DNA from: Dermatophagoides farinae
Lineage: Eukaryota > Arthropoda > Arachnida > Sarcoptiformes > Pyroglyphidae
Assembly: GCF_024713945.1 (NCBI RefSeq)
Contig: NC_134685.1
Span: 1,550,001-1,614,000 of the forward strand
Length of the DNA stretch: 64,000 nt
Direction: 5' to 3'
Part shown: one piece after another, positions 1 to 12,459 of the stretch
Layout of the letters: each line of letters begins with the position of its first letter
Numbering within the stretch: position 1 is the stretch's first letter
The notes under the pieces: generated by a model
Databases searched by the model: none
Told to the model about the DNA's origin: nothing
What the model saw: the letters and a program-made list of their open reading frames with translations, nothing else
Made by a program: the position numbers and the translations under genes

Positions 1-420
1 TAGCAATCATCAATCAACACCATGTATGATCAAAATTCTTTCACCATTAAATCCATGGTATATATGTTTCAATAAAAATGATGATGATGATGATTGAAGA
101 AAACGGAAGGAAGAAATTTATCATTTTTTTTGTTGTTGTTGTTGCTTGATTGTCAATATTAAACTCGGGAACAAAAAAAAAAGAAACAAACAATTGAACA
201 TGTTCATTCGGGTGAAAAAAGTAAAAAAAAAACACAAACACACAGACACAGACACACACAAATCATATGTAAATAATCGAAAAGAATCGATCGAAAGAAA
301 GAAAAAATGAAAAAAAAATTATTTTTTCCGATTTCTTTTCATAAACAATCCATAAATAATAAATTCCTAGTGCCATGTTGACCATTTGCCATCGACCATT
401 CGTCGTCGTCGTCGTCGCCG

Positions 421-458
<38 letters not shown>

Positions 459-1091
459 GATGATGATGATGACGATGGGTCAAGTTTTTTTTCTCGTCAA
501 TTTAATCGGAAAAAAATAATGACAAAAAAAATTGAAAATTGAAAATAGAAAAAAAATAGTCCTCCAGGTCCTTCCAATTGAAACATTCTATAGAATCGGA
601 ATGGAAAATTGGATTAAAAAAAATTGGAAAAAATTGAAAGAAAAAAAAAGAATTTCACCATTTTGATGATTTTTGATGGATACATTTTTTTGCGTTTGGA
701 ATGAATCGCCTTTTGGCAAATCTCTGATGATGATGATGGTGGCAAATGTTCGGTTATTATTTTTTTGTTGCAGCTTATTCGTGAGAATTAGAAGAAGAAA
801 AAAAAATTGACAAATTGAATGTAAACATGTGCATGGTTTTAATAGACAGCGAGAGAGAGAGAACCACAACCATTTTAATTTCAAAAAAAAATTTTTTGAA
901 AATTCTTCTTTATTATGGTGATAGATGGCGACACTAGTCCACATGTTTTTCTTTAATTTTGATGATGATGATGATGATAAACAAAACAAGGCTCATTTTT
1001 TTCTCTCATGGCTAAATGATTCTTTTTGTAATTGCGTTTGTTTGTTAAATTCATCATTCATTCATTCATTCATTTTTTTTCTTTGTTGACA
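1..1091. other. Intergenic, low complexity, upstream of ALG1
   Basis: No gene is supported here. The stretch holds poly-A and poly-T runs, a GTC/GTT triplet tract at about 402-459 followed by ATG repeats, and a short GA run near 850. Open frames on either strand are phenylalanine-, lysine- or serine-rich products of these repeats. The last 180 bases form the ALG1 5' flank and contain the CTCF-like motif listed separately. Confidence 0.6.
923..937 (+). promoter_or_regulatory. CTCF-like motif upstream of ALG1
   Basis: The bases AGATGGCGACACTAG lie 155 bp before the ALG1 start codon. The core AGATGGCG recurs near other gene starts in this window and resembles the animal CTCF core (CCACNAGRKGGC or its complement). 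Binding is inferred from the motif only. Confidence 0.35.
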
Positions 1092-2690
1092 ATGACAAAT
1101 CCACATCAAACACGTAGTGTTTGTATCTGTGTTTCCGGTGATATTGGCCATAGTCCACGTATGCAATATCATTCATTATCATTGGCCGAAGTTGGTTATC
1201 ATGTGGATATTGTTGCTGATCAAGAATCACGACCACATGAAAAACTTTTATCGAATCCACGGATACGTATCCATCCATTATCTTCATATCAATCAATAAG
1301 ATGTAAATTTTTTTGGCAAACATTTTCAATTTTTGATTTTGATTTTTAAGGTTCAAATCGATTTTCTCATATACCACCAGGTTTTCCACGAATCATCAAT
1401 TATTTCTTTAAAATTTTATTCAATACAATATTTCTTTTATGGAATCTAATGCTCATTCCACGGCCCGATTATATTCTGGTCCAAGTAAGTGTGTGTGTGT
1501 GTCTGCATTGAATCGTGTTTAATTTTTTTTGTTTTGTTTTGTTTTTCAAAATATAGAATCCACCATCAGTGCCTACATTGGCAATTGTTTGGTTCGTTTG
1601 TCGTATTCGTTCTTGTAAATTCATAATCGATTGGCATAATTATGGCCATACAATAATGGCATTATCATTAGGTGCCAAACATCCATTAGTTCGTTTATAT
1701 TCACGAATTGAATTCAATTTCGGTAAACGATCTGATTATAGTTTCTGTGTTACACGTGCAATGAAAGATGATCTTCGTGAAAGGACTGGTAAAAAGTATG
1801 AAATTCAAAACAAACAAACAAAAAAAAAATTCAATTGATGTTCTGATTACATTTCTACTTATCTAGAGCAATCGTTTTATATGATAGGCCATATTCATTC
1901 TTTCAGCCAATTACATCGATTGAAGAAAAACATTTATTCCTAGTAAAATTAAAATCCGAATATTCACAGCTAGAATATCATGGCCAAAATGAAACATTAT
2001 TTACTAGATATTCATTTAAAAATGATGAATATCAAATGAAATCAAATCGTCCAATCATTCTGATAAGCAGCACTAGTTGGACTAAAGATGAAGATTTTCA
2101 AATATTATTGGATGCATTGTATGAATTTGATCAGAATTATGCCAATAAAGTTATCGGTACGGATAATGATTTGAAAATTGTCTGCTTCATCACTGGCAAA
2201 GGCCCCATGAAATCATATTATATTCGTATGGTGGAAAAATCATATTCATTTCGTCATACACGTTTTGTATTTCCATGGCTTTCAGCAGAAGATTATCCAA
2301 AATTATTGGCATGTGCCGATCTTGGTATTTGTTTACATAAATCATCCAGTGGTCTGGATTTACCAATGAAAGTATTGGATATGTTTGGTGCTCGTCTACC
2401 TGTATGTGCATATCATTATAAAAGGTTAATTGTTCAATTGGTTTCAATAGTGGTCAATTATTAATTTTTTTTTTCATCCACATTTTAGCATATCAGAATT
2501 GGTAATTGAAGATCAATATGGATTATTATTCAATGATTCTGCTAGCCTTGTTCAATGTTTGATGCGATTATTACAGGATTTTCCCACTTGTTTACAATTG
2601 AAACGTATGCAAACGAATATCGATAGCAGTTTCGATGGTAATGATTGGCATTCAAATTGGAAATTGAATGCATTGCCAGTTTTTAAATAA
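1092..2690 (+). CDS. ALG1: Chitobiosyldiphosphodolichol beta-mannosyltransferase (ALG1)
   Basis: This enzyme adds the first mannose to dolichol-PP-GlcNAc2 on the cytosolic face of the ER, an early step of N-glycan assembly. Five exons fit: 1092-1302, 1351-1484, 1557-1795, 1867-2424 and 2489-2690, giving 447 residues (human about 464). Phases match at each join. Diagnostic stretches are GDIGHSPRMQYHSLSL at the N terminus, FIIDWHNYGHTIM in the middle, and near the C terminus ISSTSWTKDEDF, ITGKGPMK and SSSGLDLPMKVLDMFG, the nucleotide-sugar side of a GT-B fold. The start at 1092 is the first ATG; an in-frame TAA lies at 1029-1031. Odd point: the N-terminal membrane anchor usual for ALG1 is absent from this model. 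The stop is 149 bp from the convergent NAB stop. Confidence 0.93.
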
Positions 2691-2839
2691 TTTTCCATTT
2701 ATATTTTTGTTTTTTAATATTTTTTTTTTTAATTTTTATTCAATCAATCATCAAATTGATTAAAGAATATATGACCAAAAAAAAGAAAAAAAAATCTTTG
2801 TGTATTCAATATGTTGTGTGTTATTGATGGTTGATTGAT

Positions 2840-5491
2840 TTATGATAGCTTAAATTCTACTGACGATGACGACGACGATGATGATGATGATGATGAAGTT
2901 GTTGTTGTTGTTGGATGATTCGAATTTGATGATTGTGTCGAGCTCAAGGCTCCATCTATCGTTGATGATAATGTTTGTTGTCGATGATGATGATGATGAT
3001 GTTGATGATGACCAATTCCATTACTTGATATTGAAATTAATGCATTCAAACTTTGTACAATTTCATCTCGATCAATTTGTATATTATCGATTAAATTATT
3101 TTTACCATTATTATTATCATCATTATGGTGATGATGATCGGTTTTACTTTGATCAGCCATCAATGTGGTGGTGGAAACATTATCGGTTGTATTCGATAAT
3201 GTAGTAGCCGAATTATTAAAATCACCAAACAATGCTTGAGCATAAAGACTTTGTTGATATAATTGCATTTGTTGTTGTATCTGTGCCTGTGATAATAATT
3301 GTTCATAGAATGTATTGGATAAATCTATACGTTCATTCATCGAATTTGTTGTCGTTGTATTCATTGATGGATGCGTATTTTTCGGTGGTCTTCCTCGCTG
3401 TCGATGATGTTGTTGTTGTTGTTGATGATGCGGATGATTATGAATTGAATTATGTGGTGTAGATGTCATTATTGGTGGTGGTTGCGGTGGCGGTGTTGTT
3501 ACACCAATCGGTTGTTCATTTTTTGGTGAACGATAATTATTACAATTATTAATATCATGTGATGATGATGATGATTGACCATTATTATTATTATTATTAC
3601 GTAATACTTCAGTATATTTATTAAATAATCGTAAATCAATATTTTCATCAATTACATGGCCCATTAATCGTAATCCTTCATCAATAACATCGTTAAGTTG
3701 TTTACCAAAATCCATCGAATCATTACTATTCGCATTGATCATCATTGATGCTGATGATGGTGTTGTTGTTGTTTGCAAACCATTTGTTTTCTTTCTATTG
3801 GCTATTTTTTCGTTATTCGAAGCGGCAACATCTGTACTATCATCATTAATGGTGTTGTTGTTGTTGTTGTTGCTGTTTGTGGCCAAATTATCATTTGATA
3901 ATGATGGTGAATCATCATGGCCACGTGATTCATGTAACAATGATGATGGCATTGATTCATTTGAATATAATGAAAATTGTGAATCTGTATCATCAGTTTC
4001 AGTTTTCGTTTCAATCATTTCTGTCATTGATTGTTTTGAATTATTTCGATTACATCTGTTTTGACAAAATATACATTCAAATTTAAAAAAATTCCAATCA
4101 TTCATTATCATTATCATTTTACTTACTTTTGTCCATCTTGACTTGTATCCTGTTGTTGTTGTTGTTTTGTTTCATTTTGTTTTTGTTGCTGCTGCTGCTG
4201 TTGTTCTAATTCACTTTTTTCATTTACCAATTGCATTTGATGATCATTTATCATTTCCAATTCATTTTGTAATTCATTTACTTGTTGAAAATTTTGTCTA
4301 TCATTTGCTTCTTTAATTTGGCTTTGTATTTTTTCCTGTTGATTGCCCAATGATTTTAATTGATCAACAATTCCTTCCAAACGATTCTATAGAATATTTT
4401 TTTTTGGTTCGTCAGTAAAGAAGAAAGAATTTGATAAAAAACAGACTTACATGTCGACGTTTACGATCTTCTTCATATTCTTTGGACATATTTTTTGATT
4501 CTTGTTGCTGCTGATTCTGCTGTTGTTGTTGTCCTTGTGCTGGACTAGATCTACTACTATTACTACTACCGCCATTATTACCATTATTATCAAGACGAAT
4601 TCGTTTAATGCTACCGATAGTATTTCCTGTGCTTGATGGATCTTCACCAATACGACAACTTTGTGATCTGAACAAATAGAAATTTGAAATCGATCCAAAA
4701 TCAATAATAATAATAATAATAAATGATTAAATTAAATACCTGGAATGTCCTTTTGAATATTGATAACCACTATCACGTACAACCTGTCTAGCCAATGGAA
4801 ATAATTCATCACGACGATAAAGTAGTTGCGGTATTTTACTACAAATCTGTGCAGCAGCTTCATTCACCGATACTTCATGTAATGTTAATGGTTTTTCCGG
4901 TTTACGTTTACAATCAAAACGGCCATAAATAGCTGCATAACGTCGTATTTCATCTATACGACGTGGATCATCATCTGACATTGACATTATGTTCTATCAA
5001 GAAACAAAAACAAAAAAAAAAAACAAAAAAAAATTTCAACCCAAAGGAAACCGTTACAAATAATCAAACCAAACCATGAAAAAAAACCAGAAATTTTTTT
5101 TTTTTTTTTTGAACACCAAAAAAAATCCTATAGTACAAACTATGTATAGAAAAAAAAACTATAATGACAGCAACCAATCCAAAAAAAAAATCCAAATTTT
5201 TTTTCAACTTGCAAGCAAACGGTTTTTTTCTGGCTCTGTGTGTGTGTGTGTGAGGGGGGTGTGGAGAATGCGCGAATTTCGTTCATTGTACTCCATCTAT
5301 ATACATGGTTGCAATGATGATGGCAGTGTGCACAACGAAAATAGAGAAAAAAATGGATCGATCCATTTTCCAGTCATCATTCATGCTTTGGGGTTGGTTG
5401 AATGAAAAAAAAAAATTTTTTTTTTCACAAAGATTCACATTGTTACAATGTGTGTGTGTTTTTTATGAAATTTTTTATGTTAATCATCATG

Positions 5492-5549
<58 letters not shown>

Positions 5550-6291
5550 AAAACATACTAAGACCCTTGTGTGTTTGCTATTACTAACCCCTAGGCGGAT
5601 CAAACTTTAGTGTTTTTTTTTCTCTATACCTAGTTATCTTGCTTTCACCTTTGACTCATGATGATGATGATGATTCATGGTATGGCATGAAAAAAAAAAT
5701 GCCATGCCCCCTTGTGATAGGCAGTATACCAATCACAACGAATCATTCAGCAAAAAAAAAAATGTTGAAAAAAAATTGAAAAATTTTTTTTCCATCACTT
5801 TGAACTTTGAACAGATGGTCGATGAAAAGCAAAAGCGAAGAGAAAAAAAAATGAATTTTTTTCCTTCTTTGATCGACTAACCTCAATTTCTTTGACAATA
5901 CGTTTCTTATTGCCATTGGTATTATTACCAATCGTTGGTTTTAGATCCAAAATGGATGCCGGTAAATTCTTTACCAATTGTTCGGCAGCTTCAGCTAGTC
6001 GCCGTATTTGTCTTTCCATCAATATGGGCGTCATTGAACTTGGACTACATGGTTGACTATATTCAGCGTTCTATAATAATGATTTGAATATCGAAAAAAT
6101 TAATAAATTACCATTTTGAGATGATAAAAAAAAACATTTACCTGAAATTGACTTGGAGATGGTGTTGTCGATTGATTACCTGTAGTGGATCTAGTTTGAA
6201 ATGATGATCCATTTGCAGCTGGACTATTATTATTATGATTTCGATGTGCATTTGGTGATGATATTGATTGAGCATTGTTAATTGTTGTTGA

Positions 6292-6325
<34 letters not shown>

Positions 6326-8925
6326 TGTTGTTGTGGTTGTGGTTGTGATTGACCATTCGGACCATTGTTCAATGTTCTTGTTGAAATAGCCGCCGATGTA
6401 TTTGATTGTCCAGTAATCGATGGTTGTACAATCGATGATGAAGGAGCCATATTGTTTGTATTATTATTATTATTCGAATGAAATGATGGCACCAATGGTG
6501 ATTGGAATAGAGCTTAATAATAATAATAAAAAAGATTACAAATTACAAATATGTGAAAAAAAACCAACAAAACAAAACAAAACAAACTTACCTGGATTAG
6601 TAGCCCATTCATGTAATGCTTTCTGTAATCGTCGTACATGTAATGGTTTAGCAGCCATACCGACTAATGCCATTATTTCAAGAAATTCTTCTTCACCTGC
6701 TTCATATAATTGTTGTACATCATCACCACCTTGACAAATGAATGTATCATAATATGCAAGCAGATTGGCACGTTGTAATACACGATACAATTGTAATTCG
6801 GATTCATTCGATGGTTGTGTGGTCATTGCAACTGTTTTCGTATGTATAAAAAAACAATAGATGATAAGATGTTGTTAAGAATTGAGAATAATAAAACAAA
6901 AATCAATAATCAATCAATCAATCAATTGAAAAAAACAACGACAACAACAACACCATTAAAACTGATAACAACAAATATCGAATGCTTCGTTTATGAATGT
7001 TTGTGTGTGTGCTGTGTTGTGTAGAAATAGAATTCGAACATTCGTTTTATTCGTTTTTTCCTGTTTCGTATAATGTGATGATGATGATGATGATGATCGT
7101 AGCAATCGATGATGATGGGCATGGTTGGTGATGGTGGTGGTGGTGGTGGTGGTGTTAAATTCATTACCCGTTTCGTAAGCAGAAGCAACCCGAACGAACC
7201 AACCAACCAACCAACCAGCCATTCAAACAAACAACAAAACAAAAAAAAATCCTATGATAATTTTTTTTTCTATTTTTGACAATAACCAAAAAAAAAAAAA
7301 AAACGTAAAACCAAAGCAAACCGAAATGAAAATGGAATGAGTTCGACACACACACACACACACACACGAAAAAAAAACATCCAAATGGGTTCTCCCTGGA
7401 ACCCACACACACAAAAACAGTTGATGTGTGTGTGGCAAGTTTTTATAATAGCCTCACACATATACATTGATGATGGAGAATAAAAATACCCGCCTATCTC
7501 TCTCTCTCTCTCTATGCAGATCATTTCTTGCACATATTAAATTCAGAATCATTCCACACACACACACACACACACACCCACTGATTCTGATGATGATGGT
7601 ACAATACAGACAAAAAAAAATAATAATACCAAAAATCATACAGCATCATTCAGAATCTGCATACAAACACAGAAACAAAGAGCAAATAAAACAAAAAATA
7701 ATTAAAATAATGGAAAATAATAATCATTATTATCAGTCATCATCAATAGAACAATTGAAAATTTGGTGAACACAAGAAGTCCAACAACAACAACAACAGC
7801 GAAAAATTCATTCATTTGTCAATCATCAATGGGGTATGAACCATATCACAATTCTTTATGCTGATGATGATGTTGGCCAGTTGTCAACATTATTGGCGAA
7901 AAAAAAGAATGTCCAGAATATTTTTAATGAAATGAGGAGAAGAGCAAGAGAGAGAGAGAGAGAAAGAGTGAAAACAAACTAAACAAACATCTCAATTTGT
8001 CATTTTAAAATTTTAATTTAGAAAAATAAAATTTTGAAAATAGAAAAAAAAAGAAATAAGAAAATCGTCAAATTCATTGCTTTCAGTTTTTTTCTATACA
8101 CATTCTGTATATACAGAATTTCCAACTCTGGTTGCTGGAAAATTTTTGGCAGTTTTTTTGTTCGTTGTTGGTCGGCCTTTTTTTCCTTCCTCCCTCCGCA
8201 GCAAGATTTGCTTATGCACATCAATTTGGATTCTGGAAATGTGAATTGTGAATTTTTTTTTGTTCGCTTATGAAAATTCAATGAAATCCAAAGGAAATTC
8301 CAATGAAACAACAATAAAAAAACGATTGATGCAATCAATTTTTTCAGGAACTCAAAATTTTTTTTTGTTTGGCCACTAATTAACAACAACAACAACAACA
8401 ACCAATCAATGAATAACATGAGTAGCATCTAGCCTAAATAGGTAATATGGTTATGGAATACCGTGTGTTTTTGATGTTGTTGTTGTTGTTGTAAAAACTA
8501 TACAGTGAAGCTAACTTTTGTCAAAAAAAAAAATGCTCCATAGACTTACTTGTACCGTTAAGATTTCGGCCCAAAATTCGTTGATGTGTTGAAAACATTT
8601 CTTCATTAATGATGATAGGTTGTTCAATAAATTGTTGTCTTTTATTTTTCACAATATTTACTGCAGAATTTGATTCAGAAATTAATGTTTTTATCGTTGA
8701 AATTGAATTCAATGGCGTCGAGCAAATTGTTTTTGGTGTTTCAATTTCGAATGAATTCGAACCAACACTAGCATCATATTCATTGCTCGAGCTTGAATTA
8801 CCGTTACTGCCACCATCAACATCATCATCACCATCATCATCAACGACATCAGCATCCTTGATGGTATCGGGTTCAACATCAACATCATCATCATCATTGT
8901 TGTTGTCCGGCTGATTCTTCATCAT
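2840..8925 (-). CDS. NAB: NGFI-A-binding protein (NAB) transcriptional co-regulator
   Basis: NAB proteins bind EGR/Krox zinc-finger factors and mostly repress their targets. Eight exons fit, in transcript order: 8550-8925, 6592-6831, 6142-6512, 5882-6070, 4740-4993, 4451-4667, 4127-4386 and 2840-4055; every phase agrees and the product is 1040 residues. Exon 2 carries the NCD1 domain, nearly identical to vertebrate NAB ([37 protein letters not shown]). Exon 5 carries NCD2 ([40 protein letters not shown]). Exon 7 is a glutamine-rich coiled coil. Exon 8 is low complexity, with an AT-hook-like RGRPPK and an ordered segment around [20 protein letters not shown]. It is about twice the length of human NAB1, through homopolymeric insertions. 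Exon 1 is acidic with no known domain; it is assigned because its donor is in phase with exon 2 across a 1.7 kb intron. A shorter product could start at 6826. Confidence 0.88.
5494..5537. repeat. GA dinucleotide microsatellite
   Basis: An uninterrupted GA repeat of about 22 units lies inside the NAB intron at 4994-5881. GAGA tracts bind GAGA factor in flies, but nothing here shows that this one does. Confidence 0.9.
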
Positions 8926-9229
8926 TTGGTTGGTTAGTCGATAGTGGACCTTCCCACTTTGGTTATAATGATGCACACACACAAGCAAAGTACTTTTTTT
9001 CGAGTAACCAAAAAAAAAAAAAAATTCTGAATCGAATTAAATAATGTTTTTTTGCGCAGTGGTAGAATTTTTCGAAAAACTCATCGAAAAATGACGATGA
9101 AATGATAAAAAAAAGGGTTGAACACACACACACACACCCAACACACACAATCAAGAATATATGTGACTATATACACCGTTGGTCAAATTCTAGTTCTTCT
9201 TCTTCTTTTCGTTGTTGTTTAATGTAATG

Positions 9230-9250
9230 ATTCGAGCTTATAGCTCGAAT
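9230..9250. repeat. Perfect inverted repeat (hairpin)
   Basis: ATTCGAGCT, a three-base TAT loop, and AGCTCGAAT form a perfect 9-bp stem, followed within five bases by a T tract. It lies about 300 bp upstream of NAB exon 1. It could be a binding site or chance; no role is shown. Confidence 0.6.
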
Positions 9251-11201
9251 TTCGTTTTTTTTTTTTTGGTCCAAACAAATGAATCGCAGGCTCGTTCGTT
9301 GTTGTTTTTATTCTTTTTTTTTCGTTAAAATTCTAGCTTAAATTTTTTTTTAATGAATAAAAAGAATGGAATGGAATAATGTCATTATTCAGGGAGAGAA
9401 TGAGAGAGAAAGAGAAACGGCAGCCATAATAATTTATATAATACCATTAAAGAAAGGAAAAACAAGAATAAAAAAAAACTCAAAATATTCAATTTTGGGT
9501 TCGAGCTCAAAGTCGAGGTTAAATTTGTTTTTGTTTGTTTGTTTGTTTGTTTGTTCCAACACAAAAGTGGACACAAGTTTCACAACGCAAAATATATTGT
9601 AGAATGCAGTAAATTGAATTCAGATTCGTTGTCTTTCACTCTATTTATTCACACAAACAACGGCAACAATATTTCAGTAGAATCGATATATTGAAATGAT
9701 CACTATTCACTATAATGAATAAATGAATTTTCGATGAATTATGCTATGACCATCGAGTGAAAAGAAACATGAAATCAAAACATTTTCAAAATCCAAAAAC
9801 CCAATCCATTTATATAAGAAAATTTTTTTTTTTGAAATTTCAAAATTCGTAGGTGGAATTCATACAATACAACAGCATAGCACAACAACAGGCAGCAAAC
9901 ACATCAAGTGCAAGTACAAGTAATTTGGACATTTTCGAAACAAAAAAAGAAAAAAAATTTGGATCTCATGACCAATGAGAAAAAAAATCTTGGGAACACA
10001 GACACACCTTATTATATCAAGGTTCCAGAAAAAAATGGTAACAAAGACATGAGAACCAAACTTTTGTGTGTGTGATTTCTTTCATTTTCGAAAATCAAGA
10101 CAAAAAAAAAATAAATGTCCTCATTCTCACACAAACACAAATACCGCCCGCGCACATTTTCGGTAATTGATCTTTTACTTTGATTCGTGTGCAGTGCAAA
10201 AAAGAAGAACAAGAAAAAACCCAATGTCAACCCTTTTTTTTCATCTATCACCTCCCTCGCTTTTGATTAATATTCAACATTTCAGGTGTTTCACACATTG
10301 ATGATGGATAATAATGGTTTGTATGTCGGTGTAATCCAAAGTAAAGACTTGAAAGATTGGCAGTGTGTGTGTAAAGAAAAGAAAAAAATCCAACACGAAG
10401 AAGATTCCCATCACATTGGATCCATGGAATGATTTTCATCATTTCATTTCATTCATTTTGAAAGAAACCAAAAAAAAAAAATCCGTTTTAAAATATTTTT
10501 GTCGTTATTTTTTTTTTTTTATCCGACACTCTAAACGACAATCTCACGATTTGATTTGATTTGATTTGATTTGTTTCTCACCAAAATGAATGAATGAATG
10601 AATATGTCATACATACCCATTGGATTGTAGTCGTAAGTTTGTTGATTTTTTTTTTGATGCATAAAAAAAACTTCGACATTTGAATTCAAAGGGTTCCAAT
10701 TCAAATGAATGGTTGGAAAAGATGTCCCGGTTTTCACTCATCAATCATCATATGATGATGATGATGATGATGATTAGGTGAAACCATGGAACCAATGGGT
10801 GAAATAGTTTGTCCTTTTTTTTCCTCAACTAAACTGAATCCATCTAAGGCCAAAGGTTTCTCTGTTTCTCTCTCACACAGCTAAATGTACACAGTTTTTT
10901 TTTCTATATAGATCAACAGAGTTATAGAGTCGTTTTCGTTGGTAGCCAAAAAAAAACGACGACGACGACGGGTTAACGACAAACAATTCACAGCAACTAT
11001 TTGATACGATTCAGTTATATTCAATCAAGTTGATCAAGAAGAGAGTGAATAAGACAAAAAAAAAATTCAAATTTCAATCTTTTCATCCAAGTTTTTTTTT
11101 CGTCATCTAAAAATCACACGACTATACCATCCGAAATTACAAACAAGCAAGCCATAATAATACAACAGTGACAGATGTGTGGTATATGAGTCCGGGTTTG
11201 T

Positions 11202-11204
<3 letters not shown>

Positions 11205-11236
<32 letters not shown>
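11205..11236. repeat. Poly-T tract of 32 bases
   Basis: An uninterrupted run of T in the NAB-PSMD3 gap. I saw no LINE or SINE body attached and no target-site duplication, so it is reported only as a homopolymer. Confidence 0.85.
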
Positions 11237-11237
<1 letters not shown>

Positions 11238-11307
11238 ATTACCCGTGTTTATTATCCATTTGACATACGATATATAATAACACCGTTTTATAATTGTAGA
11301 ACCACAA

Positions 11308-11324
11308 CTGCCATCTATTGGGCG
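11308..11324 (-). promoter_or_regulatory. CTCF-like motif in the NAB-PSMD3 gap
   Basis: On the minus strand the site reads CGCCCAATAGATGGCAG, sharing the AGATGGC core seen upstream of ALG1, PSMD3 and POLR3C. Together with the site at 11477 it forms a close pair between two tandem genes, a position expected for an insulator. Inference only. Confidence 0.3.
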
Positions 11325-11476
11325 AGATTGAAAAAAATTTGGAACTTACTTTTTTTGTTTTGTTTTGTTTTATAAATTGCACAAAATTTGATAATCATCG
11401 GATGAAATGTTTGAATTTTAGTCAATCAATTGAATTGGAATTGGAATTGAAATATTGCAAATGTTGTTATTGATTG

Positions 11477-11490
11477 CCGATGGCGGCACA
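11477..11490 (+). promoter_or_regulatory. Weak CTCF-like motif, second of a pair
   Basis: CCGATGGCGGCACA keeps GATGGCG but not the flanking CTAG of the better sites. It lies about 170 bp from the site at 11308. Confidence 0.2.
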
Positions 11491-12459
11491 GAGACGAATT
11501 TAAACAACAAAATTATCATCATCAACATGACGAATAATGAAAAACATTAAAAATGACATGACATGACCGTTTTTGTTGATGACATGAATATGAATAAATT
11601 TGATGGATGGATGGATGGATAAAACGATGCTTCAAGGTGGTCGAAAAATGATGATAACTTTGGTGGTCGACAATAATATAATAAACCCGGTTATTTTAGT
11701 GATATACATAAAATGAAAAAAATTAAGGAAACAATTTTTGATGAAACAAATCATAATATAACATCGCCGTTGGTGGTTATGGTAGTTGATGGATATACTG
11801 ACGATGAAACTAAAATGAAATTTAGAAAAAAAAAATTTTTCGATTCCAGAAAGATTTTCCTATGCATGTGTGGTGATGTTTTTTTTTTTTGTTTTGTCTT
11901 GTTTTTGATTATGGTCGGGCTGCAATATAACCCTTTTTTCTGTTTTTTCTCTTTCATTTCTGTTTGTTTGTCATTTTCAAATTGTGTTTTTTTTTGCACG
12001 TGAATAAATATAACAACAACCCTACACAACAGCAACAGCAACAAAAACGAATCAAAAAAAAAAAAAAATCATCCCCTTCGGTTACTCCTAGGGTCGTGGG
12101 TCTGTCTCAGCCTTAGTGTAATGTAATGGAAAAAAAACCAACACAACATACATACATACAGACAGACACACACACGCGTGCACGAGTTTCAGGGTGACAC
12201 ACGTACAAATGGGATGTTTAAAAATGACCTGTTTGACATTGACCATCGGGTCAACGAGCTTGACTATTGCATACAATGACAATACATACGAACACACACA
12301 CACAAACAACGAAGTTCATTTTTTTTTGAAATAAATTTATTCAATAATTTCTTTTAGTGTTTCTTTAAAAAATCTCCATACATTGATTATTATTATTTTG
12401 GACTGAAAAAATGAATTATTTCAGCAAAAAACAGGTAGAAAGTAGCATGTTTGTTTGTT

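Larger units (their letters stand above)
8926..12459. other. Intergenic region between NAB exon 1 and PSMD3
   Basis: About 3.5 kb with no supportable coding sequence. It holds CA runs near 9123, a TTTG run at 9532-9555, a TTGAT run near 10552, a 32-base T tract and many short AT stretches. It should contain the NAB promoter near its left end and the PSMD3 3' untranslated region at its right end, where an antisense AATAAA lies at about 12330-12345. Two CTCF-like cores sit between, at 11.3 and 11.5 kb. Confidence 0.6.

Noticed and set aside
402-472. Triplet array resembling a CRISPR or minisatellite
   Set aside because: A plain GTC/GTT/ATG triplet run without spacers.
2866-3462. Plus-strand open frames opposite NAB exon 8
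   Set aside because: They are mirror images of the CAT/CAA repeats in the real minus-strand exon.
9480-9560. tRNA-like T-loop sequence (TTCGAGCTC)
   Set aside because: No cloverleaf could be drawn: neither an acceptor stem nor an anticodon arm is present.
11205-11236. Tail of a retroposed element
   Set aside because: A 32-base T run alone; no element body, Pol III boxes or target duplication were seen around it.
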